Below, piece after piece: positions 1 through 5,461 of a DNA stretch of 5,461 bases (position 1 is its first letter; each line of letters begins with the position of its first letter). This DNA comes from an uncultured Bacteroidota bacterium (GTDB lineage Bacteria > Bacteroidota > Bacteroidia > NS11-12g > UBA955): assembly GCA_903879775.1 (NCBI GenBank), contig CAIRMY010000269.1, positions 1-5,461 on the forward strand, written 5' to 3'. The notes beneath the pieces were generated by a model, which saw only the letters and a list, made by a program, of their open reading frames with translations, searched no databases and was not told the origin of the DNA. A program made the translations under genes and the position numbers.

Positions 1-15
1 ATAAAATAAAAACGA

Positions 16-432
16 TTAAAAATCACTATTTTTAAATTTTAGTGATAAATGCGAAAACCTATTCATTGCAACTCTTACAGCTTCTTTTTTTGCCATTTCA
101 ATTAATTTTGGGTCGTGTTTGTCTGAAAATTCCGAAGCGTTGCATACGATGAATGATAAATAAATCCTATTGCTCTTATTGTTTTTTATATAGATTTTCA
201 TTTCATCAGGAATCCGAACTCTTCCTAGCCATTTGTCACCATATTTTTCACTTTTCATGACAGACAATATAATATCTGGCTCATGAAAAATCTTTTGAGT
301 AGTTAGCGTGTATTGAATTTGATTAAGTTCAGAATGAATGTTTTGTAATTCATTCATTAACTTTAAATTTTTGATTTTGAGTTCGTTATATTTCTCTTCA
401 GAGTATATAATAGGGAAACATAGTAAAAGCAT
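16..432 (-). CDS. Small coiled-coil protein of unknown function
   Basis: I do not recognise this 138-residue protein. Residues 1-11 are hydrophobic (MLLLCFPIIYS) but lack the lysines of a normal signal peptide. The segment could be a weak export signal, a membrane anchor, or the stub of a longer N-terminus. Residues 18-43 form near-perfect heptads: L18, L25, I32 and I39 at one core position and N22, L29, L36 and L43 at the other. This suggests a dimeric coiled coil. Residues 55-97 look beta-rich (KWLGRVRIPDEM, then NRIYLSFIV). Residues 106-130 look like an amphipathic helix (IEMAKKEAVRVAMNRF). The only ATG in the frame is at 432, six codons after an in-frame stop at 448-450, and it has no Shine-Dalgarno sequence. 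Amino-acid composition and domain order look like a real protein rather than a chance frame. It diverges from the gene at 699. No function is proposed. Confidence 0.7.
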   Translation of the reverse strand: MLLLCFPIIYSEEKYNELKIKNLKLMNELQNIHSELNQIQYTLTTQKIFHEPDIILSVMKSEKYGDKWLGRVRIPDEMKIYIKNNKSNRIYLSFIVCNASEFSDKHDPKLIEMAKKEAVRVAMNRFSHLSLKFKNSDF

Positions 433-698
433 ACACGAAATTATATCTTAATTGTGTAAAAAGGTTAATTTGCTATGCAATTTTGATTTAAAACAGATTC
501 GTGAAATTTCTACGAGAACTTTTACAATTATTGATCGCTGGCAGAAAAGTAAATGGATTTTTGTAATTTCATCGTATATAGTTTTAGTTTGGTAACAAAT
601 TTGATTTAAAGAAATAATTTTCATTTTGCATTTTTTTGTTCAAAATAGGCAACGTTTTATATAAAAAGTCGTCAGTTATATGCTAAATCTAATTTTAT
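433..698. other. Divergent intergenic region
   Basis: These 266 bases separate the minus-strand gene ending at 432 from the plus-strand gene starting at 699, so they should hold both promoters. Several one-mismatch copies of TAnnTTTG occur on the plus strand: TCATTTTG at 621-628 lies 17 bases after TTG at 601-603, and TAATTTTC at 615-622 lies 23 bases after TTG at 589-591. In such AT-rich DNA none can be singled out. A plus-strand frame at 452-595 is open for 47 codons but has no ATG; it is listed among the findings. I see no RNA gene, repeat or strong hairpin here. Confidence 0.5.
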
Positions 699-1778
699 AT
701 GTTTAAACGTGTATCACAACTTTATCGATGCTCCATTGATCTTTATATTGCCAGAGTCTATTTATTTCAGTTACTTAAGTCAGAAACCTGGTATGTCGAA
801 TATTTGCCATTTATCGAAAGACCAATTGAATCATTGAGTCTGATGGAGATAAAAGAACTCTTTGATCAAACAGAATTTGCTAATTTTCCCAGTGAGGTTT
901 ATTTCTTTTCAAATACAAATGATATACCTCGTGACAACACTATAGATAAATTTCCTAAATTATTCACTGGTATAAAAGAGTGTTCAATAGATGGTGATGG
1001 ACTATTCGTTTTAAGTTGTTTCCAAATCCAACATTACGATTTATACAACTCATTTGGTAAGTTGATCTATGGAAACTGTCATGATTTAAATCTGGTTTAT
1101 TCTAACAGGTTTTTAGCGAGATCATTGCCGAATTTAGAATCACACGGATTTGATTTATACGAAATTATAACACATTCAGATGAATTTCATTTGAACTTAA
1201 TTCATAAATATGATGATTGTGGAATTCGCATTAACGAGGTATTTCAAGTGAGTCAAAGAGATACATTTTTTTTCGAAGCAATATATTCAAATTTACATCA
1301 GGTAGTAATAATTCCAAAGATTTCCGATAGTTCATACCAACGAATTTTCAATGAAGGGAATATTGAGGAAGCGATTTTCTGCTTGAGACAATCACCTTTG
1401 TTATATACTTTATATAATAATTCAATTCGTGAGAATATAGCTGTATTAAAAACAATTTTTAATTGCCATGTTAATTTGAATGGTTTCGTAACAATGTTTA
1501 ATGTGCAGTTGGGAAGTATCTTATCCAAGTTAGAGATTTTGGAACTCATCAAGACGAAAAAGTTGAACTTGCTTTTTCTCGAAAATCGAGTTCAAATTGA
1601 TAATGACATTTTAGAAATTGCAGCTAAAAACGATGACTATTTTCTTGAATATGTAAAAGAAATAGCACCTCAATTATTTTCGAATCGAAATTTAATGGAA
1701 TTGGTTTCGCAAAATAAAATTGTTTTTAATGAAACCTCTCATTTAGATCAAGATAACAATCAGGATCTTCCATTTTAA
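699..1778 (+). CDS. Protein with a WG-like unit and DUF4116-like helical repeats
   Basis: This 359-residue protein has no signal peptide or membrane segment and is probably cytoplasmic. Residues 1-95 are not recognised. Residues 100-140 resemble one WG-type beta unit: GLFVLSCF, then YDLYNSFGKLIYG, then NRFLARS, the usual 'read-out, x-Gly-Lys turn, strand' pattern. Residues 232-340 are helical and leucine-rich with a spacing like DUF4116 repeats. Examples are NNSIRENIAVLKTIF near 240 and NDILEIAAKNDDYFLEYV followed by NRNLMELVSQNK at 302-340. The tail (residues 345-359) is polar and probably disordered. The start is the first ATG after an in-frame stop at 690-692, with no Shine-Dalgarno sequence. 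It lies 63 bases upstream of the large exported WG protein on the same strand, so the two may be co-transcribed or functionally linked. Both domain calls rest on pattern only. Neither family has a well-defined biochemical role, so I give none. Confidence 0.8.
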   Translation: MFKRVSQLYRCSIDLYIARVYLFQLLKSETWYVEYLPFIERPIESLSLMEIKELFDQTEFANFPSEVYFFSNTNDIPRDNTIDKFPKLFTGIKECSIDGDGLFVLSCFQIQHYDLYNSFGKLIYGNCHDLNLVYSNRFLARSLPNLESHGFDLYEIITHSDEFHLNLIHKYDDCGIRINEVFQVSQRDTFFFEAIYSNLHQVVIIPKISDSSYQRIFNEGNIEEAIFCLRQSPLLYTLYNNSIRENIAVLKTIFNCHVNLNGFVTMFNVQLGSILSKLEILELIKTKKLNLLFLENRVQIDNDILEIAAKNDDYFLEYVKEIAPQLFSNRNLMELVSQNKIVFNETSHLDQDNNQDLPF

Positions 1779-1824
1779 TTTAATTACATTTTACGTTATC
1801 TAAATTATATCCATAACTTGCAGT

Positions 1825-1832
1825 TAGTTTTG
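1825..1832 (+). promoter_or_regulatory. Possible -7 promoter element (TAGTTTTG)
   Basis: TAGTTTTG is an exact match to the Bacteroidota -7 consensus TAnnTTTG. It lies in the 63-base gap before the large exported gene. No TTG or TTTG lies 17-23 bases upstream (that stretch reads ATCTAAATTA), so the promoter is incomplete. If used, transcription would begin around 1839, making the mRNA for the ATG at 1842 nearly leaderless. It may equally be a chance match, with the gene read through from 699-1778. Confidence 0.3.
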
Positions 1833-1841
1833 CAATTTACC

Positions 1842-4652
1842 ATGAAAAAAATCTTTGCATTGGGACTCATGCTCCCCATTTCAACGTTAATGTTTGGGCA
1901 ATTGTCCAATCATTCTAACAAATTAATACCAAAATTAATCAACGCTCAAGAAATGCTCGATTCATCCAGAGCTGGATCAACTGCTAAATCGAAATTTCAA
2001 TATGTCCAATCTTCGAATCAAAATCCAGCCTTTGACGGTTTTTTTGAAGAAGCAAGTTTATTCAACCTAAATGGACTCGCTATAGTTCAAAGCAAAAATC
2101 AATATTCTGTAATTGAACAAAATGGTAAAGTAGTTTACACTTCTCAATTTCCGTTAAAGGTCTCAAATTCTGGTTTTATTAGAATTCAAAAAGATCAGTT
2201 ATTTGGACTTATGGACAGAACTGGAAAAGTCATTTTAGAACCAAAATATAACGACATTCAATCGGTCGGCAAAACATCTTTGTTTAAAGTGGTTTTGAAT
2301 CAAAAATCAGGGTTGTTCGCTGCAAATGGCCAATGGATCTCTCAAATAAAATGGGATGAAATCCGTATTGGAAACTTTGACATACAAAATATATTGGATC
2401 AAATTCCCTATAAATCAGAATACTTCGCTAAGCTTATAGATGAATACAAGGACAATTCTGCGCTGTTGGAATTCGTTTCAAAAAATAAAAAGCAAATGGT
2501 TAAAATCAATCAAATCAAAAATCAATTTGTGTTAAAACAGCTCGGACCCAATGATTACGATGACGTTGATTTTGATGAAGAAATGCCTTTGTATTTGCGA
2601 TTTAAGAGCTACGGCAAAAATGGCAAACAAATCACGACCGAATTAAGGAATATGTTGGGGATGCCATTGTATAAAATTAAAGAAAATTTTAAAATAAAAG
2701 GAGGAAAATCCGAACTGAAAATTGATTTCATTCTGAATTCATTGGGTAGGGAACTAAATGAATTTAGTAAAGATTTAAGTTTAACCGAGCAAATGGTGCT
2801 GCAAATTCCATCGGCTTCAAATGATGAATTGACGCAGCTTACAATAGTTGATTTATTTGGCAAAAAATTAATGGAAGCAACCTTAAGTGATGAAGCTGAA
2901 ATTAATGAAGAAATAGGATGCGTGTATTCAAATTCGGAAACCGATAGTTTGTTTTTCCTATTCGATATTGGCAAATTAAAGCATGTTGCCTACATCAATG
3001 ATCGACGCGGAAAGGTACAGGTTTTTCAAAAAATGAACAATCAATTCCGAATATTTGAAAACAACAAGGTCCTTTTCGAGGTCAATGGAAATAAAATTCA
3101 TAGAAAGTCCGATTTTTTTATCATTTCGGATTCTGTAAAACAAGAAATGACAATTATTTCTGAAGATTTTAAAGATAAATTCACATTAACCTCATATCCC
3201 AAAGGCGAAATGGATCATTTAAATTCAGTAGGAAAGGATTTTCTGTTTTTTCGAATGGAGAATATAAATCAATATTATTTATATGATCTTAAAAATAAGA
3301 AGTATGTAAACAATAAATGGAAGAGCTACAGGATTAGAGATTCCTCTTCGATTTTTCTTGATTCTGAGGGATTTTTATACCGTTATGCCGATGGAAATCT
3401 CAATCAATTAAACATCAATAACCCATTGCCAAATGATGCCTTCATTGAAAATTACAATTCATATTATACACAGATTTCCTTTCCAAATGATTCAGTTCAA
3501 CTCTTCGATTCTAAAGGGAATTCTGTGTGTGATAAAACGACATATTCGATGGTTGAAATACTCGAATATGAAGACGAAAGTCGTTTGGCTTTCCTCGTTA
3601 AAGATAAGTCGAATCAGAGTCTAATTTTCACTAAAAATCAATTTGTGACCAATGGATTGAGATCATATAGTTCAGGATTGTCGCATTCAGGAGCCTTTGT
3701 TGCTGAGGATAATGGAGATGTGAATTATTACAATTGTGAAGGTTTGAAATTATTGCTACATCGCAAAGTGAAATCAAACGATAGCAGTATATACAATATT
3801 TATTCCTTCAGTCAATATGTTGAATATGGAAATAAAGATGGGGACATTTACAAGTTTGATGTTGTTTATAATGACTTGCATAAAATCTATTGGGTTATTT
3901 TTAAGAATAAGGTCCTCCATAGTGGAAAATACAAAGGTGACTTTGGAAGTGATTGTTTAAAATCAAATCTTGAAATTGTTGGAGATGCAAAAATGAACAA
4001 CAGCAATCAAACTTGGGTATTATGTAACGGAATGAATAAAACCTATTTCATAAACACCAAAGGTGAAATTGATAGTATTGGAAATATTGTAAATCGTGCT
4101 TATTACGATCGTGAATTTTTAGAAGAAGAATTTAAAGGGACTTTGGGTTTAATTGAAGTTGAAATAAACGAAAATGGGGCAGTAGGTATTTGGAATACCA
4201 TAAAAAGAAATTGGTTAATTAAACCTGAAAATCATTCAAAATTGAATTTTAAATTTAATCCAGAAAATGGAGTTGAAGACGGTAGGGTTTTATTTCTATC
4301 AAAGGATACGATTGGTCGAATTCTCTCAATTCATGATAACAATGGCATGCTCATCTTTCCACCAGAAGAATATAGACATTGGATTATCACCGAAAGTGAA
4401 TCTTCAGAATTTGGTAATTTATATGAATTGAAAAAATCGGATACATCCCAAATGCGTTCGGTTTATTATCGCATTGAGCCAAATTTGTCGCTCGTTAAAT
4501 TTACCCCAAATGTTAAGGAATCAATATTGAAGGATCTTCAATTGGAAATTGATTATTTCCAACCTGTCGATAACGAATTGGTGTATTTCGAATTTTTTGA
4601 CACAGGTGTGCTTATGGATAAACTCGGAAATGTATATTGGAATCTAAAATAA
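1842..4652 (+). CDS. Large exported WG-repeat protein
   Basis: This is a 936-residue secreted or periplasmic protein. The ATG at 1842 begins a textbook signal peptide (MKK, then a hydrophobic FALGLMLPISTLMF core, cleavage near G19-Q20). The TTG at 1818 opens the frame earlier, but it would put eight residues ahead of that signal peptide and is rejected. Residues 74-175 hold about three WG-type repeats: YSVIEQNGKVVY, then LFGLMDRTGKVILEPKYNDI, then SGLFAANGQWISQIKWDEI. WG repeats are common in Bacteroidota envelope proteins and are thought to form beta-rich binding or scaffold folds; no specific ligand is known. Residues 190 to the end are not recognised. They are rich in short beta-type strands, Asn/Asp-Gly turns and aromatic residues, with degenerate WG-like units late on (GAVGIWNTIKRNWLIKPE and GVLMDKLGNVYWNLK). 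This could be a propeller or beta-solenoid. The C-terminus does not resemble a type IX secretion sorting domain. There are no catalytic motifs I can name. It sits downstream of 699-1778, which also has a WG-like unit. Confidence 0.9.
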   Translation: MKKIFALGLMLPISTLMFGQLSNHSNKLIPKLINAQEMLDSSRAGSTAKSKFQYVQSSNQNPAFDGFFEEASLFNLNGLAIVQSKNQYSVIEQNGKVVYTSQFPLKVSNSGFIRIQKDQLFGLMDRTGKVILEPKYNDIQSVGKTSLFKVVLNQKSGLFAANGQWISQIKWDEIRIGNFDIQNILDQIPYKSEYFAKLIDEYKDNSALLEFVSKNKKQMVKINQIKNQFVLKQLGPNDYDDVDFDEEMPLYLRFKSYGKNGKQITTELRNMLGMPLYKIKENFKIKGGKSELKIDFILNSLGRELNEFSKDLSLTEQMVLQIPSASNDELTQLTIVDLFGKKLMEATLSDEAEINEEIGCVYSNSETDSLFFLFDIGKLKHVAYINDRRGKVQVFQKMNNQFRIFENNKVLFEVNGNKIHRKSDFFIISDSVKQEMTIISEDFKDKFTLTSYPKGEMDHLNSVGKDFLFFRMENINQYYLYDLKNKKYVNNKWKSYRIRDSSSIFLDSEGFLYRYADGNLNQLNINNPLPNDAFIENYNSYYTQISFPNDSVQLFDSKGNSVCDKTTYSMVEILEYEDESRLAFLVKDKSNQSLIFTKNQFVTNGLRSYSSGLSHSGAFVAEDNGDVNYYNCEGLKLLLHRKVKSNDSSIYNIYSFSQYVEYGNKDGDIYKFDVVYNDLHKIYWVIFKNKVLHSGKYKGDFGSDCLKSNLEIVGDAKMNNSNQTWVLCNGMNKTYFINTKGEIDSIGNIVNRAYYDREFLEEEFKGTLGLIEVEINENGAVGIWNTIKRNWLIKPENHSKLNFKFNPENGVEDGRVLFLSKDTIGRILSIHDNNGMLIFPPEEYRHWIITESESSEFGNLYELKKSDTSQMRSVYYRIEPNLSLVKFTPNVKESILKDLQLEIDYFQPVDNELVYFEFFDTGVLMDKLGNVYWNLK

Positions 4653-4667
4653 AACCAGTGTTCACTG
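4645..4667 (-). terminator. Weak terminator-like hairpin, minus strand
   Basis: CAGTG at 4656-4660 and CACTG at 4663-4667 are perfect inverted copies around TT. On the minus strand they are followed by GGTTTTATTTTAG, a U-rich tail suited to ending the transcript of the 4771-5157 gene. The stem is only four to five pairs and lies about 100 bases past that gene's stop, so support is slight. Confidence 0.2.
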
Positions 4668-4763
4668 CTTTGGATCTATATTAAACTGAATGGTTGGGAA
4701 GAATATATATTTTTTAGAGTTGGGCTCAAACATGTAGGTGCCCTTCAGCTCAATTGAATGGTT
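4662..4763 (-). pseudogene. Possible C-terminal remnant of a lost gene
   Basis: Between the convergent stops, the minus strand stays open from a stop at 4785-4787 down to TGA at 4662-4664. The reading has protein-like texture: HSIELKG, then TYMFEPNSKKYIFF, then PTIQFNIDPKQ before the stop. Its codons (GAG, CTG, AAG, GGC, ACC, TAC) are richer in G/C at the third position than those of the neighbouring genes. The only ATG would give just 23 residues, so an intact gene is unlikely. It may be the last part of a gene whose body was deleted. I do not recognise the family. The complementary plus-strand frame is also open here (as a read-through of the upstream gene), so a chance open frame cannot be excluded. 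Confidence 0.3.
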
Positions 4764-4767
4764 TTTT
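4742..4767 (+). terminator. Candidate intrinsic terminator after the large exported gene
   Basis: CCTTCA (4742-4747) can pair with TGAATGG (4755-4761) as six base pairs with one bulged T, around a seven-base loop. Six T follow directly at 4762-4767. This is the order expected for a plus-strand Rho-independent terminator, about 90 bases after the stop at 4652. The stem is short and bulged, and GGGC at 4722-4725 could compete by pairing with GCCC at 4740-4743. Confidence 0.3.
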
Positions 4768-4770
4768 ACT

Positions 4771-5157
4771 TTACCTCGGTCTGGTCAAAGATATGTATGA
4801 TTTAGAACCATCAACATTTGTGATATAGCCACTCCAAGTAATTCTGCCTTTAGACATCGATTTGGTGAGTGTTCCATTTCCAGTGCGTTTGCCCTTAAAT
4901 GATTCAGTGATTTCTATTTCCCCGTCTACATAATTGGTTCCAGATAATTTATAAACTCTCGATGGGTTTGCAGTGAAAAAATAGCTGCCGCTTACACTTT
5001 GATTGCTTCCCCAACTTATGTTTGCTTTTATATTGTCTCCGTCTGAAGTTCCAACATAATTTTGGGTTTGTGCCTTTAAAGTTAAAATCGAAAATAAAAT
5101 GATTGTAAGAAAAAATGCTTTTTTCACAATAGATTGTGAGCGATTGATTAGTTTCAT
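4771..5157 (-). CDS. Small secreted beta-rich protein
   Basis: This 128-residue protein begins with a signal peptide: a basic start (MKLINRSQSIVKK), a hydrophobic core (AFFLTIILFSILTL), and cleavage probably after A29 (LKA before QTQ). The mature part is about 99 residues and has no cysteine. It is one module of alternating strands and Gly/Asn turns: YVGTSDGDNIKANISWG (34-50), SVSGSYFF (54-61), YKLSGTNYVDGEIEITE (69-85), GKRTGNGTL (89-97), GRITWSGYITN (104-114) and DGSKSYISL (116-124). This order matches a widespread module in Bacteroidota and other bacteria in which 'G-x-Y-Y', 'L-x-G', 'L-x-E' and 'G-x-W' steps recur. It probably forms a small beta barrel or sandwich in the periplasm or on the surface. 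No function is established that I can name. The module is full length, so the gene looks intact. It converges on the large exported gene and has its own promoter. Confidence 0.82.
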   Translation of the reverse strand: MKLINRSQSIVKKAFFLTIILFSILTLKAQTQNYVGTSDGDNIKANISWGSNQSVSGSYFFTANPSRVYKLSGTNYVDGEIEITESFKGKRTGNGTLTKSMSKGRITWSGYITNVDGSKSYISLTRPR

Positions 5158-5186
5158 AATTGCGATTAAATTAATTTTTGTGATTG

Positions 5187-5216
5187 CAATAATAATTAAT
5201 AATTAGGGTAAATCAA
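5187..5216 (-). promoter_or_regulatory. Bacteroidota-type promoter of the small secreted gene
   Basis: On the minus strand, TTG (5214-5216) is followed after exactly 19 bases by TATTATTG (5187-5194). The latter is one mismatch from TAnnTTTG. Spacing and order fit the Bacteroidota -33/-7 promoter. Transcription would start near 5180, giving a leader of about 23 bases to the ATG at 5157. There is no Shine-Dalgarno sequence in that leader, which is normal for the phylum. Confidence 0.45.
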
Positions 5217-5385
5217 CATTTTCTATTTATTCGTTTAAGTGTTTCTAATGTTGTTTATTGGGGAGCGGTATTGTTTTATATTAACTCCTTAAAGTATACA
5301 TTTATCATACCATTTTATTTCGCAACCTAAATTTGACATTCATTTGCAAAATACAATCACTCACCAAAAAAGGGCGCCAAAAATT

Positions 5386-5415
5386 TTGAGAATTGAAAAT
5401 GAATGATTAGATTAG
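5386..5415 (+). promoter_or_regulatory. Bacteroidota-type promoter ahead of the ATG at 5433
   Basis: TTG (5386-5388, within TTTTG) is followed after 19 bases by TAGATTAG (5408-5415), one mismatch from TAnnTTTG. This is the same spacing as the promoter at 5187-5216. The expected start site near 5422 lies about 11 bases before an ATG at 5433, supporting a gene that runs off the window. AT-rich sequence makes single-mismatch matches common, so this is moderate evidence only. Confidence 0.35.
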
Positions 5416-5432
5416 CACAGATTGCGTAAATT

Positions 5433-5461
5433 ATGAAAAGTGCCATTAACAATAAAATCAT
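5433..5461 (+). CDS. Possible gene start, cut by the window edge
   Basis: An ATG at 5433 follows an in-frame TAA at 5427-5429 and opens nine complete codons (MKSAINNKI) up to the window end. A promoter-like sequence lies at a sensible distance upstream. Nothing can be said about the product from nine residues. It could also be a chance frame. Confidence 0.35.

Larger units (their letters stand above)
5158..5432. other. Divergent intergenic region
   Basis: These 275 bases separate the small secreted gene (minus strand) from a probable gene start at 5433 (plus strand). They hold one Bacteroidota-type promoter near each end, listed separately. Between about 5217 and 5385 I see only short frames (for example 14 codons from the ATG at 5248), a lone GGCGCC palindrome near 5373, and no RNA gene, repeat or strong hairpin. 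Confidence 0.5.

Noticed and set aside
1266..1273. Run of eight T inside the 699-1778 gene, considered as a phase-variable slip site
   Set aside because: Runs of seven or eight A/T are common in DNA this AT-rich, and the gene is intact across it. Nothing else suggests phase variation.
1298..1552. 84-codon minus-strand open frame
   Set aside because: It lies wholly inside the 699-1778 gene on the opposite strand, has no protein-like features, and is a shadow of that gene.
2609..2974. 121-codon minus-strand open frame
   Set aside because: It is antisense within the large exported gene. Its Ser/Leu/Ile-rich composition is typical of antisense readings of AT-rich genes.
3433..3624. 63-codon plus-strand open frame
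   Set aside because: It is an out-of-frame reading inside the large exported gene, which is clearly coding throughout this stretch.
4453..4652. Type IX secretion C-terminal sorting domain on the large exported protein
   Set aside because: The last residues (GVLMDKLGNVYWNLK) lack the spaced Gly, Lys and beta-strand pattern of that domain and look like a degenerate WG unit instead.
5370..5390. GGCGCC palindrome next to CAAAAATTTTG, considered as an operator
   Set aside because: The palindromes are short and differ in sequence, and neither is repeated near any promoter in the window. There is no support for a specific regulator.
1..5461. Mobile element, CRISPR array, tRNA, rRNA or toxin-antitoxin locus
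   Set aside because: I saw no transposase or integrase motifs, no regularly spaced direct repeats, no cloverleaf-like sequence and no recognisable toxin or antitoxin pair on either strand.

Overview
The window is AT-rich, and none of its genes has a clear Shine-Dalgarno sequence. Two upstream regions carry a TTG, 19 bases, TAnnTTTG-like arrangement, the Bacteroidota (Flavobacterium-type) core promoter. With the secreted WG-repeat protein and the small secreted beta-rich protein, this points to a Bacteroidota chromosome, most likely of the Flavobacteriia/Bacteroidia kind. That assignment is inferred from style; there is no rRNA or housekeeping marker in the window.

Layout from left to right. 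A short minus-strand gene (16-432) encodes a 138-residue protein with a leucine-zipper-like coiled coil and no recognised family. It is divergent from a plus-strand pair across a 266-base gap. The first member of the pair (699-1778) encodes a 359-residue, apparently cytoplasmic protein. It has one WG-like beta unit in the middle and leucine-rich helical repeats resembling DUF4116 at the C-terminus. The second (1842-4652) encodes a 936-residue exported protein. It has a clean signal peptide, about three WG-type repeats near the N-terminus, and a very long, beta-rich remainder that I do not recognise. Its correct start is the ATG at 1842, not the TTG at 1818.

A convergent minus-strand gene (4771-5157) encodes a small secreted protein of about 100 mature residues, built as one repeating-strand beta module. 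The 118 bases between the convergent stops hold weak terminator-like hairpins. They also hold a short minus-strand frame that reads like the C-terminal end of a lost protein. The last 300 bases hold the promoter of the small secreted gene and a plus-strand promoter-like sequence. That second sequence lies just ahead of an ATG at 5433, probably the start of a gene cut off by the window edge.

How the genes work together is not clear from sequence. The best supported link is between 699-1778 and 1842-4652: same strand, 63 bases apart, both with WG-like repeat character. I see no mobile element, CRISPR array, tRNA, rRNA or known defence or toxin system. I found no convincing new biological system. 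The two WG-type genes and the gene remnant are the items most worth a second look.
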